Origin: Firmicutes bacterium UBA2058
GTDB lineage: Bacteria; Bacillota; Clostridia; Tissierellales; Sedimentibacteraceae
Direction: 5' to 3'
DNA: 28,281 nt
Assembly (NCBI GenBank): GCA_002332905.1
Contig: DDAM01000025.1
Span: 1 to 28,281, forward strand
Shown: in pieces, positions 1 through 6,862 of the stretch
Position numbering within the stretch: position 1 is the stretch's first letter
Layout of the letters: each line of letters begins with the position of its first letter
Translations under genes and position numbers: made by a program
The notes under the pieces: generated by a model
The model's database searches: none
What the model saw: only the letters and a program-made list of their open reading frames with translations
What the model was told of the DNA's origin: nothing

Positions 1-106
1 ATTGGTAAATTTTAACTATTTTAAACTTGTGCAATTAGCGAACTTGATTAAATAGAGATATATTAAACTATATTTAATCTTTGACGCTGTTCAATAGTAT
101 AAAATA

Positions 107-135
107 TTGACATATATGTAAAAATATGTTAAAAT
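107..135 (+). promoter_or_regulatory. Sigma-A promoter of the small secreted protein gene
   Basis: TTGACA at 107-112 and TAAAAT at 130-135 are separated by 17 bp. The expected start near 142 would leave only about 15 nt before the ATG, just enough for the AGGGGGTG ribosome binding site. Bases 1-106 are AT-rich with no ORF or structure I can support. Confidence 0.6.
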
Positions 136-156
136 ATATACAAAGGGGGTGAAATT

Positions 157-543
157 ATGAAAAAAGCATTAATAATATTATTTACATTAACTTTGATTGT
201 TTTGTCAACAGTGGTAGTTTTTGCAGCATCTGGTTCTTATAATTCTTCGTATGATATGACGGGTGGTGTATATAGTCAGGATATACTCATCGATGGTAAT
301 AATGGTAAAATAGTAGTTAATTTAATACCTACAAAAGGCTATAACGATCATAATATAGACGTATACTTACAAAAAAAAGGATTATTAGGTGTATGGAGTG
401 GTGTAACTGGTAATAATGTTTCTTCTGTTTATAATTCTACTAGTACATTTAGCAATTTAGAAAAAGGTACATATAGAATATATTTAAGAAATTGGTCAGG
501 ACAACAAATGACTGGAAAATCTACAATTTCTTGGTCGTATTAG
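157..543 (+). CDS. Small secreted protein of unknown function
   Basis: This 128-aa protein starts with a clear Sec signal peptide: MKK, a hydrophobic core (residues about 4-22) and an AxA-like end around VFAAS. The mature part of about 105 residues is rich in Ser, Thr, Tyr, Gly and Asn with alternating hydrophobics (for example KIVVNLIP and GTYRIYLRNWSG). That suggests a small extracellular beta-sandwich, but I recognise no family. There is no lipobox Cys, sortase motif or second membrane segment, so it should be released. The ribosome binding site AGGGGGTG lies about 6 nt before the ATG. It has its own promoter and terminator and is monocistronic. It faces the LUD-domain gene tail to tail. 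Confidence 0.75.
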   Translation: MKKALIILFTLTLIVLSTVVVFAASGSYNSSYDMTGGVYSQDILIDGNNGKIVVNLIPTKGYNDHNIDVYLQKKGLLGVWSGVTGNNVSSVYNSTSTFSNLEKGTYRIYLRNWSGQQMTGKSTISWSY

Positions 544-547
544 TTGT

Positions 548-595
548 AAAAGGCTGTTGTATAGTTAAATAAATAGCTAGACAACAGTCTTTTTT
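548..595 (+). terminator. Terminator between the secreted-protein and LUD genes
   Basis: AAAAGGCTGTTGT (548-560) pairs with ACAACAGTCTTTT (581-593), and a T run follows. It lies between convergent genes and its A-rich 5' arm lets it work in both directions. Confidence 0.8.
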
Positions 596-608
596 ATACT
601 TGTTGATA

Positions 609-1241
609 TTAAAACCCTAAGTTTTCTCCTACGAGAATAACCTTTATTCTATTTTTTACTTTTGATAATCTTGTTACTAAAACTTGCCCACATATGGATG
701 TATTTAGGCAATCTCCGCATTTTCCAGTTACAGAGCATGGATTTTGCAGATTAAATCTTATACAATTTGGAGTACAAGCATTTATTCTAACTCTATCTAT
801 AGCAGAATCAATATTTGCAGTTACCTTATTCATACCAGTTACAACTATTACATTATCAGGCCCAAAACATATTGCGGCAACTCTGTTGCCATTTCCATCA
901 ATATTTACTAGCTCTCCATCCATAGTTATAGCATTAGTACTTGTTAAGAAATAATTGCAAGTTAATGCATCCTTCATTAGCTTGGTTCTTTCTTCAGGAG
1001 TTTTTCCAGTATCTCTATCTATTACTGTAAGATTTTTACTGCTTAATTGTTCTTTAATACCTATTTCATCTAATGTTTTTGAACCTCCCCATGAAACAGA
1101 TGAACCATCTTCTATAAGCGATAATATTTTTTCAACTGCTTCTTCTTTGGTATCACAGTAGTAACCTTCCATAAATCTTTTTTCTAGATTTTTAATTATG
1201 GTGTTAGCTTGAATTTTATATGCTTCCTTTACTAAATTCAT
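609..1241 (-). CDS. LUD-domain protein (lactate utilization protein YkgG/LutC type)
   Basis: The 210-aa protein matches the single-domain LUD (formerly DUF162) family. Its N-terminal helix region (EAYKIQANTIIKNLEKRFMEG) is followed by the typical GSSVSWGGSKTLDEIG segment and the TSTNAITMDGELVNIDGNGNRV signature around residues 100-125. The C-terminus carries a Cys-rich tail (CTPNC, CSVTGKCGDCLNTSICGQ), as in stand-alone clostridial members, and may hold a metal or cluster. Relatives LutB/LutC work in L-lactate oxidation, but no lutA or lutB is next door, so the substrate is unknown. The ribosome binding site GGGAGG sits about 8 nt before the ATG. It is transcribed divergently from the rplU operon. 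Confidence 0.8.
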   Translation of the reverse strand: MNLVKEAYKIQANTIIKNLEKRFMEGYYCDTKEEAVEKILSLIEDGSSVSWGGSKTLDEIGIKEQLSSKNLTVIDRDTGKTPEERTKLMKDALTCNYFLTSTNAITMDGELVNIDGNGNRVAAICFGPDNVIVVTGMNKVTANIDSAIDRVRINACTPNCIRFNLQNPCSVTGKCGDCLNTSICGQVLVTRLSKVKNRIKVILVGENLGF

Positions 1242-1263
1242 ATGTACAAACCTCCCAGAAATA

Positions 1264-1292
1264 TGTATAATATAATTATAGATTTAAAACAA
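1264..1292 (-). promoter_or_regulatory. Candidate promoter of the LUD-domain gene
   Basis: On the minus strand TTGTTT (1292-1287) and TATACA (1269-1264) are 17 bp apart, just upstream of the GGGAGG ribosome binding site. The surrounding region to about 1390 is very AT-rich, so the call is moderate. Confidence 0.4.
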
Positions 1293-1398
1293 AAAAATGT
1301 TCACTTAAACAATAATAATATTTATTATTAATACTATTAAAAAGTTGTTTTATTTTCAAAAATAAAACATATTTATTTCAAAAAAAGTAAAACAAATG

Positions 1399-1427
1399 TT
1401 GACATTGTTATTGTTTTTTGATACAAT
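1399..1427 (+). promoter_or_regulatory. Promoter of the rplU operon
   Basis: TTGACA (1399-1404), a 17-bp spacer and TACAAT (1422-1427) form a near-consensus sigma-A promoter. Transcription should start near 1434, immediately before the L21 leader structure. Confidence 0.8.
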
Positions 1428-1440
1428 CTATCTTTGTAAG

Positions 1441-1500
1441 AAACCGCTCGAATCAGGTTTTATTTAAACATTTTTAGAATGTACCTGCAATGGCGAGACT
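1441..1500 (+). promoter_or_regulatory. Ribosomal protein L21 leader
   Basis: The untranslated region before rplU folds as a closed structure. CTCG (1447-1450) pairs with CGAG (1494-1497), CAGGT (1454-1458) with ACCTG (1483-1487), and an inner ACAT/ATGT hairpin caps it. The AATGGCGAG segment and the position just before the ribosome binding site match my recollection of the Rfam L21 leader of Firmicutes, thought to give autogenous control by L21. An in-frame ATG at 1490 lies inside this structure and is not the start of rplU. The assignment rests on pattern memory, not on a covariance search. Confidence 0.7.
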
Positions 1501-1519
1501 CAAAAAGAGGAGGTGCACT

Positions 1520-1831
1520 ATGTACGCAATAATCGAAACAGGTGGAAAACAGTACAGAGTTCAGGAAGGTGACATCATTAGAGTTGAAAAACTTAACTTT
1601 GCTGATGGCGAAGCTATAAAATTTGACAAAGTTTTATTAGTAGCTAACGATTCAAACTTAAACGTTGGAAAACCATATGTAGACGGAGCTGTTGTTGAAG
1701 CTACAGTTGAAAAACAAGGCAAAAACAAAAAAGTAATTATATTCAAATATAAGGCTAAGAAAGATTATAGAAACAAAAAAGGTCATCGTCAACCTTATAC
1801 ACAAGTAAAAATTGAAAAAATAGTAGGTTAA
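1520..1831 (+). CDS. rplU: 50S ribosomal protein L21
   Basis: The 103-aa product begins MYAIIETGGKQYRVQEGD, the hallmark of bL21, and ends with the conserved basic region KKDYRNKKGHRQPYTQVKIEKI. Length is normal for the family. It binds 23S rRNA in the large subunit. The start at 1520 is chosen because the ribosome binding site GAGGAGGTG (1507-1515) precedes it and the protein then matches the family N-terminus. The longer in-frame start at 1490 falls in the L21 leader. It is the first gene of rplU-prp-rpmA. Confidence 0.97.
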   Translation: MYAIIETGGKQYRVQEGDIIRVEKLNFADGEAIKFDKVLLVANDSNLNVGKPYVDGAVVEATVEKQGKNKKVIIFKYKAKKDYRNKKGHRQPYTQVKIEKIVG

Positions 1832-1835
1832 TCTT

Positions 1836-2168
1836 ATGACAAAAGTTACAATACATAAAACAGGCGGAAGAATAGTTGGTTTTATTATTGATGGTCATAC
1901 AGGATTTGCTAATTCAGGAGAAGATATAGTTTGTGCTTCGTTATCGCTTTTAGCTTATACAGTTATTAATTCGCTTAATATAGTTGCTAAAATTGATGCA
2001 GATGATATAAATTATGAAATCAATGAAGAATTAGGCTATTTAAAAGTTGAAACAAAAAATAATATAAATGATAAATCTGATGTAATATATAATAGTTTTT
2101 TAGTTGGAGTACAACTATTGATTGAAGATTACAGTGATTATATTACACTCATAACCGAGGAGGTGTAA
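1836..2168 (+). CDS. prp: Ribosomal-processing cysteine protease Prp
   Basis: The 110-aa protein is the YsxB/Prp family member always found between rplU and rpmA in Firmicutes. The motif GHTGFANSGEDIVCASLSLL carries the catalytic pair His21 and Cys33. Prp removes the N-terminal extension of the L27 precursor, which in Firmicutes is needed to make functional ribosomes. The gene starts 4 nt after rplU and ends 4 nt before rpmA. The ribosome binding site of rpmA (GAGGAGGTG) overlaps its last codons, so the three genes are tightly coupled. Confidence 0.93.
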   Translation: MTKVTIHKTGGRIVGFIIDGHTGFANSGEDIVCASLSLLAYTVINSLNIVAKIDADDINYEINEELGYLKVETKNNINDKSDVIYNSFLVGVQLLIEDYSDYITLITEEV

Positions 2169-2172
2169 AAGA

Positions 2173-2469
2173 ATGTTATTAAAATTAAATTTGCAGTTAT
2201 TTGCACATAAAAAAGGTGTTGGTAGCTCTAAAAACGGCCGTGACAGTGAGTCTAAAAGACTTGGTGTTAAAAAAGGAGATGGACAACACGTTGTAGCAGG
2301 AAATATACTTGTAAGACAAAGAGGAACTAAAATTCACCCAGGTGTAAACGTAGGAATCGGTAGTGATGATACATTATACACAAAAGTTGATGGTGTTGTT
2401 AAGTTCGAAAGAAAAGACAAAACAAGAAAACAAGTTAGTGTATATCCATTTGCAAACGAGGCACAATAA
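2173..2469 (+). CDS. rpmA: 50S ribosomal protein L27 (precursor with Prp-cleaved leader)
   Basis: The 98-aa product starts MLLKLNLQLF and continues AHKKGVGSSKNGRDSESKRLG, the universal bL27 N-terminus. The first ten residues form the Firmicute extension removed by Prp, expected between Phe10 and Ala11. The mature N-terminus reaches the peptidyl transferase centre. The Firmicute consensus usually reads LNLQFFA, and here the penultimate residue is Leu instead of Phe. GAGGAGGTG precedes the ATG. A terminator follows directly. Confidence 0.97.
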   Translation: MLLKLNLQLFAHKKGVGSSKNGRDSESKRLGVKKGDGQHVVAGNILVRQRGTKIHPGVNVGIGSDDTLYTKVDGVVKFERKDKTRKQVSVYPFANEAQ

Positions 2470-2473
2470 TAAT

Positions 2474-2502
2474 AACCTACCTTATTAAGGTAGGTTTTTT
2501 TT
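2474..2502 (+). terminator. Intra-operon terminator between rpmA and obgE
   Basis: AACCTACCTT (2474-2483) and AAGGTAGGTT (2487-2496) form a perfect 10-bp stem with a 3-nt loop followed by a T run. No convincing promoter lies in the 27 bp before obgE, so obgE-yhbY probably depends on read-through. Confidence 0.85.
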
Positions 2503-2529
2503 GAATTAAATATAAAGGGCGTGAGAAAT

Positions 2530-3804
2530 GTGTTTATAGATATAGCCAATATATATGTAAAAGCAGGAAATGGCGGAAATGGCTCTATGGCCTTCAGAAG
2601 AGAAAAATTTGAGCCAATGGGCGGACCTGCCGGTGGAGATGGCGGAGATGGCGGAAGTATAATTTTAGTCGCAGATGAAGGACTTAGAACATTAATGGAC
2701 TTTAGATATCAAAGACATTATAAAGCGAAATCCGGTGAAGATGGCAGAAAAAAGAAGCAGTATGGTTCTGATGGAGAGGATATGTTTTTAAGAGTTCCTG
2801 TTGGAACTTTAGTTAAGGACGAAGAAACAGGCATTGTATTAGCTGACTTAAAAGAAAACAAACAAACCTTTGTAGTTGCTAAGGGCGGAAGAGGCGGAAG
2901 AGGAAATGTTAAGTTTAAAAACTCAATCAGACGTGCACCTCATTTTGCAGAGCCAGGAACTAAGGGTGAAGAAAGAAATATAGTACTTGAATTGAAATTA
3001 ATTGCTGATGTTGGATTAGCAGGTTTTCCTAATGTAGGAAAATCAACTATTCTTTCAATTATAACTAGTGCTAAGCCTAAAATTGCTAATTATCATTTTA
3101 CAACCTTAAAGCCTAATTTAGGTGTTGTAAATGTAGGACCAGGACAAAGCTATGTTATAGCTGATATACCTGGACTTATAGAGGGAGCATCTTCTGGAGC
3201 TGGTTTAGGTCATGAGTTTTTAAGACATGTTGAAAGAACTAAGCTTTTATTGCATGTACTTGATGCTTCAGGACAAGAAGGAAGAGATCCAATAGATGAT
3301 TTTTATAAAATTAATGATGAATTAAATAAATACAGTGAAAAATTATCATATAAAAAGCAAATAATTATACTTAACAAAATGGATTTACCTAGCTCACAGG
3401 AAAATGCAGAAAGAATAAGAAAAGAATTTGCTGATAAATATGATATTTATGAGGTTTCAGCTGCTACAGGCGAAGGCTTAGATTTAGTTAAAAAAGTAGC
3501 CTATGAGCAGTTAATTAAGGTAGAAGATGAAATAGAATTTGTTGATAAAAGTGAAGTAGAAAGATTCTTTGATAAGAAAGAAAAAGATACTATAGTAGTT
3601 AGAAGAGAAAATAATCTTTACATTGCTGAGGGAGATTTCTTAGAGCGTTTAGTAAACTTTACAAATTTCGACGATTACGAATCATTGAGCAATTTCCAAA
3701 AGGTACTTATAGATAAGGGAGTTATTGATAGACTTAGAGAGCTTGGAGCAAAAGAAGGCGATGAGATAAGTGTTTGCGGAATTGAATTTGATTTTGTTGA
3801 GTAA
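2530..3804 (+). CDS. obgE: GTPase Obg (CgtA)
   Basis: The 424-aa protein has the three Obg parts. A Gly-rich OBG fold occupies about residues 1-158, including AGNGGNG and GGPAGGDGGDGG. The GTPase domain has G1 GFPNVGKS (165-172), DIPG (about 212-215) and NKMD (282-285). A C-terminal OCT domain covers about 345-424. Obg binds the 50S subunit and acts in its assembly and in stress responses. I place the start at GTG 2530 (FIDIANIYVKAG), which matches the family N-terminus and lies 5 nt after an AGGGCGTGA ribosome binding site. The in-frame GTG at 2521 is inside that site. The stop overlaps an ATG of the next reading frame. Confidence 0.95.
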   Translation: MFIDIANIYVKAGNGGNGSMAFRREKFEPMGGPAGGDGGDGGSIILVADEGLRTLMDFRYQRHYKAKSGEDGRKKKQYGSDGEDMFLRVPVGTLVKDEETGIVLADLKENKQTFVVAKGGRGGRGNVKFKNSIRRAPHFAEPGTKGEERNIVLELKLIADVGLAGFPNVGKSTILSIITSAKPKIANYHFTTLKPNLGVVNVGPGQSYVIADIPGLIEGASSGAGLGHEFLRHVERTKLLLHVLDASGQEGRDPIDDFYKINDELNKYSEKLSYKKQIIILNKMDLPSSQENAERIRKEFADKYDIYEVSAATGEGLDLVKKVAYEQLIKVEDEIEFVDKSEVERFFDKKEKDTIVVRRENNLYIAEGDFLERLVNFTNFDDYESLSNFQKVLIDKGVIDRLRELGAKEGDEISVCGIEFDFVE

Positions 3805-3815
3805 TGGAGGTAAGT

Positions 3816-4106
3816 GTGCTTAAAGGTAAAGAAAGAAGTTATTTGAAGTCGTTATCAAATACTTTAGAGCCAATTCTTATAATTGGTAAAAACGGAGTAA
3901 CAGACAATGTTATAAAACAATTAGATGACGCTTTAGAGGCAAGAGAACTGATTAAAATAAAATTATTGGATAATAGCAGCTTAGATGCCAAAGAAGTAGC
4001 AAATGATGTTGCAAAAGTATTGAAGGCAGAATTTGTACAAAGTATAGGTAGTAAGTTTACAATTTATAGAAAAGCAAAAGAGCCTAAAATTAATATTCCA
4101 AAATAA
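3816..4106 (+). CDS. yhbY: YhbY family RNA-binding (CRM domain) protein
   Basis: The 96-aa protein aligns with YhbY: LKGKERSYLKSLSNTLEPILIIGKNGVTDNVIKQLDDALEARELIKIKLL is the CRM-domain core. YhbY binds pre-50S particles, consistent with its place after obgE. I choose GTG 3816, because the ribosome binding site TGGAGGT (3805-3811) precedes it and MLKGKERSYLKSL matches the family start. The ATG at 3804 is four codons upstream in the same frame, but it overlaps the obgE stop and is itself part of the ribosome binding site. Confidence 0.92.
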   Translation: MLKGKERSYLKSLSNTLEPILIIGKNGVTDNVIKQLDDALEARELIKIKLLDNSSLDAKEVANDVAKVLKAEFVQSIGSKFTIYRKAKEPKINIPK

Positions 4107-4111
4107 ATGGG

Positions 4112-4173
4112 ATATACTAAGACTAGTTCTTAGTATATTTATACACTAAGATTATAACTTAGTGTATTTTTTT
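4112..4173 (+). terminator. Tandem near-identical hairpins, the second with a T tail
   Basis: ATATACTAAG/CTTAGTATAT (4112-4121 with 4129-4138) is followed by ATACACTAAG/CTTAGTGTAT (4141-4150 with 4158-4167) and seven T. The second hairpin looks like the terminator of the obgE-yhbY operon. The 3' arm of the first can also pair with the 5' arm of the second (one mismatch), which would block the terminator. A GGAGG site begins directly after the T run. Confidence 0.8.
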
Positions 4174-4183
4174 GGAGGAAAGG

Positions 4184-4312
4184 TTGAAAAAAATAAAAAA
4201 TAATGAAAGGATAGGCGCCGAGCCCATGCACAAATATTTAAACGTATTGAACGTAGTTCAAGACAGTGGGTTTGTTGTGAAATCGGTGCATGGGCATAAT
4301 TATGAGAAATGA
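4184..4312 (+). CDS. Possible 42-codon leader ORF upstream of the 68-aa gene
   Basis: A TTG codon preceded by GGAGGAAAGG (4174-4183) opens a frame of 42 codons. It ends at TGA 4310-4312, 11 nt inside the next gene (ATG 4302). The predicted peptide begins KKIKNNERIGAEPMHK and resembles nothing I know. The frame runs through the structured leader element at 4221-4301, so ribosomes translating it would open that structure. The ribosome binding site and the overlap argue that it is translated. The lack of any family and the RNA-like constraint of the region argue against a functional peptide. Confidence 0.4.
   Translation: MKKIKNNERIGAEPMHKYLNVLNVVQDSGFVVKSVHGHNYEK
4221..4301 (+). promoter_or_regulatory. 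Structured leader element, copy 1 (before the 68-aa gene)
   Basis: A stem of ten pairs, GCCCATGCAC (4222-4231) with GTGCATGGGC (4286-4295), closes a region holding the hairpin TTGAAC/GTTCAA (4247-4252, 4256-4261) and a TTGTG (4275-4279) that can compete for CACAA (4229-4233). The 15-nt block from 4221 (AGCCCATGCACAAAT), the following TTTAA, the TTGTG, the GCATGGG and the final TAATTATGA all recur in the leader of dxs at 19700-19774. The right arm of the closing stem carries the only purine-rich ribosome-binding sequence in front of the ATG. Confidence 0.6.
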
Positions 4313-4508
4313 TGATAGTTTTGAAAAACTACAAAGACTTTACGAACAGGGTTTTAGATGCATAAGATACGATGATGTAAAAGATGAAAAAATGAACGTA
4401 TACTTAAAAAATTTTGATAATGAGAAATCTCATAGCATGCAGATTACAACCTATACAGACAAAGCACAGATTATTGACTATATTAACAAATATAATCTGT
4501 TTAAATAA
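4302..4508 (+). CDS. Small hypothetical protein (68 aa)
   Basis: The product starts MRNDDSFEKLQRLYEQGFRC and ends YTDKAQIIDYINKYNLFK. It is soluble and acidic, without a signal peptide or membrane segment. A predicted helix-strand-strand-helix order suggests a small alpha/beta fold, but I recognise no family. I prefer ATG 4302 over the in-frame ATG 4290, because the latter lies in the closing stem of the leader element. Codon use resembles that of the neighbours. A strong terminator follows, so the gene forms a unit with the upstream leader. Confidence 0.65.
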   Translation: MRNDDSFEKLQRLYEQGFRCIRYDDVKDEKMNVYLKNFDNEKSHSMQITTYTDKAQIIDYINKYNLFK

Positions 4509-4538
4509 GAATTTAGCTTGGCTAAATTCTTATTTTAT
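4504..4538 (+). terminator. Terminator of the 68-aa gene
   Basis: AATAAGAATTTAGC (4504-4517) pairs perfectly with GCTAAATTCTTATT (4521-4534), with a 3-nt loop and a T-rich tail. The stem begins within the stop codon of the gene. Confidence 0.88.
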
Positions 4539-4589
4539 TTAAAGTTTTTTTATGATATAATATTCGTAGCATATTTTAGGGAGACATTT

Positions 4590-5945
4590 ATGAAATTAAA
4601 TGAAAATAAAACATTAGGTAATATGACTGTTGGAAATCCTGCCAAACTGATAATTAAGTTTTCTATACCACTGTTGATTGGAAATATATTTCAGCAATTA
4701 TATAATATGGTTGATAGTATAGTTGTAGGAAATTATGTTGGTAAAATTGCTTTAGCTGCAGTTGGGACAAGCTTTCCAATAGTATTTATGCTAATTTCAT
4801 TTTTTATGGGATTAGGTATAGGAGCTACAATACTTATAGCACAGTTTTATGGTGCCAATGACTATGAAAATGTAAGAAAAACTTCTCAAACAATTTATAC
4901 ATCATTTATATTTTTATCAGTTCCGCTGACAATCATAGGAATATGTTTAAGCGGTACAATCTTAAGAATTGTTAATGTTCCAGCAGATACATTCGAGTTA
5001 GCTAATATATATATGAAGATAATTTTTGCAGGTATGATAGGAACCATGGGATATAATATAAATGCTGGTATATTGCAGGGCTTAGGTGATAGTAAATCAT
5101 CTCTTATATTTTTAGCAATTTCATGTGTTATAAATATCATTTTAGACCTTGTATTTGTATTAGTGTTTCATATGGGTGTAGCTGGCGTTGCATTTGCAAC
5201 AATTATAGCACAAATTATTTCATGGTTGCTTGGAATAGCTTATATTTTCAAAAAATATGAGTTTTTAAGATTTCCTATTTTAAAATTCGGATTTGATAAG
5301 GAATTATTTAAAAAAATATTTAAGTTAGGCTTGCCAACAGGTATTCAGCAAACAATATTTTCATTTGGAATTTTAAATTTGCAGTCATTGATAAATTCAT
5401 ATGGTTCAGATTTTATAGCAGGCTTTAATGCTGCAAATAAAATAGACACATTTGCTTTTATGCCGGTACAAAGCTTTGCAACTGCTGTTACAACTTATGT
5501 AGGGCAAAATATTGGCGCAAATAGATATGATAGAGTACATAAGGGAGTTATTTCAACAATTATAATGTCGCTTGCTTTAAGCGGAATAATGATTCTTATA
5601 GTTTTACCATTAGGTCCAACACTTTTAAAATTATTTAATCAAGAACCGGCTGTTATAGACGCTGGAATGGCATATTTGTCTAGAGTATTACCTTTCTTTG
5701 TAATTCTAGCAGTTATGTTTGTATTAAACAGCACAATGCGTGGGGCTGGCGAGGCAATTATACCAATGATATCTACAACTATATCATTATGGCTTGCTAG
5801 AATTCCATGTGCTTATTATATAGCTAATAACTATGGAAGAGATAATCTATTTTATTGCTTTGCTATAGGTTGGATAGTTGGATTAATAATTTCTACTAGT
5901 TATTATATGACTGGAAGATGGAAAAATAAATCAGTAGTTAAATAA
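4590..5945 (+). CDS. MATE family efflux transporter
   Basis: The 451-aa protein has about 12 hydrophobic segments and typical MATE sequences. Examples are IKFSIPLLIGNIFQQLYNMVDSIVVGNYVG in TM1, GLGIGATILIAQFYGA in TM2, and the repeat in the second half (LGLPTGIQQTIFSFGI, VTTYVGQNIGANRYDR, NSTMRGAGEAIIPM). Such proteins export drugs or metabolites using Na+ or H+. The substrate cannot be told from sequence. I choose ATG 4590 (MKLNENKTLGNMTVGNPAK), preceded by AGGGAG. The longer in-frame start at 4518 lies in the previous terminator. TATAAT at 4556-4561 may be its -10 box. thyX follows 23 nt later without a terminator, so the two are probably cotranscribed. Confidence 0.9.
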   Translation: MKLNENKTLGNMTVGNPAKLIIKFSIPLLIGNIFQQLYNMVDSIVVGNYVGKIALAAVGTSFPIVFMLISFFMGLGIGATILIAQFYGANDYENVRKTSQTIYTSFIFLSVPLTIIGICLSGTILRIVNVPADTFELANIYMKIIFAGMIGTMGYNINAGILQGLGDSKSSLIFLAISCVINIILDLVFVLVFHMGVAGVAFATIIAQIISWLLGIAYIFKKYEFLRFPILKFGFDKELFKKIFKLGLPTGIQQTIFSFGILNLQSLINSYGSDFIAGFNAANKIDTFAFMPVQSFATAVTTYVGQNIGANRYDRVHKGVISTIIMSLALSGIMILIVLPLGPTLLKLFNQEPAVIDAGMAYLSRVLPFFVILAVMFVLNSTMRGAGEAIIPMISTTISLWLARIPCAYYIANNYGRDNLFYCFAIGWIVGLIISTSYYMTGRWKNKSVVK

Positions 5946-5968
5946 GAAAATAAGATATGGAGGTTATT

Positions 5969-6736
5969 ATGGAAGCTAAATTAAAAGTTAAATTAGTAGC
6001 ATATACGCAGGAGCCTGAAAAACTAGTTGCTGCAACAGCTAAACTATGTTATTCACAATTAGGTGCTGAAGAATTAATGGACAATCTATCTGAGGAACAA
6101 ATTGAAAAGTTTTTAAATATGCTTATGGATCTTGGACATGAATCTCCTATAGAGCATTGCAGTTTTTCGTTTGCTGTTGAAGGAGTTTCAAGGACATTAA
6201 CACATCAATTAGTTCGACATAGAATTGCTAGCTACATGCAAAGGTCTCAAAGATATGTAACAGAAGGTCAATTTCAATATATTGTTCCACCAGCAATAAA
6301 TGATAATGAGAGAGCAAGGAAACTATATATAGAGGCTATGGAAAATGACCAAAAGGTGTATGACGAAATAGCGAATATTCTTAAATCTCAATATGTTTCA
6401 GAATATATTAACGAGGGAATGTCAGAAAAAAAGGCAAGTTCAGCTGCTGAAAAGAGAGCAATAGAAGATGCAAGATATGTACTGCCTAATGCATGTGAAA
6501 CTAAAATTATAATAACTATGAATGCAAGAACATTAATGCATTTCTTTAATGTAAGATGCTGTACAAGAGCTCAATGGGAAATAAGAGAAATGGCAGAGTT
6601 AATGCTTAAAGAAGTTAAAGCTGTAGCACCAAATATATTTAAAAATGCTGGTCCATCATGTGTTGCAGGCTCATGCCCAGAGGGTAAAATGTCATGTGGT
6701 AAAATATTAGAAATGAGAGAAAAATTTTTAAAATAA
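5969..6736 (+). CDS. thyX: Flavin-dependent thymidylate synthase ThyX
   Basis: The 255-aa protein carries the ThyX signature RHRx7S as RHRIASYMQRS (residues 83-93), followed by QRYVTEG. Other family hallmarks are HESPIEHCSFSFAVEGVSR and the distal NARTLMHFFNVRCCTRAQWEIREMA, which supplies further FAD and dUMP contacts. It makes dTMP from dUMP using FAD, NADPH and methylene-tetrahydrofolate. ATG 5969 is preferred: GGAGG (5959-5963) is the ribosome binding site and the in-frame ATG at 5957 overlaps it. It lies just downstream of the MATE gene, probably in one transcript, and is followed by a terminator. Confidence 0.95.
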   Translation: MEAKLKVKLVAYTQEPEKLVAATAKLCYSQLGAEELMDNLSEEQIEKFLNMLMDLGHESPIEHCSFSFAVEGVSRTLTHQLVRHRIASYMQRSQRYVTEGQFQYIVPPAINDNERARKLYIEAMENDQKVYDEIANILKSQYVSEYINEGMSEKKASSAAEKRAIEDARYVLPNACETKIIITMNARTLMHFFNVRCCTRAQWEIREMAELMLKEVKAVAPNIFKNAGPSCVAGSCPEGKMSCGKILEMREKFLK

Positions 6737-6760
6737 AAAATTATATGATTAAAGGAACTT

Positions 6761-6791
6761 AAAAACGTTTTCCCGGTAGAAAACGTTTTTT
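6761..6791 (+). terminator. Terminator after thyX
   Basis: AAAAACGTTTT (6761-6771) pairs with AAAACGTTTTT (6780-6790), loop of 8 nt, T tail. Confidence 0.85.
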
Positions 6792-6862
6792 AATTCTATT
6801 TTTTTGTTATATTTATAATAAAGTAAATTACTGTGTAAAAATAAAGAAATTGAGGGATATAA

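Noticed and set aside
4221..4301. Transposon end (IS200/IS605-type hairpin) as explanation of the shared leader block
   Set aside because: There is no transposase fragment near either copy, and both copies end exactly at a start codon with the ribosome binding site inside. It is not excluded, but less fitting than a leader RNA.
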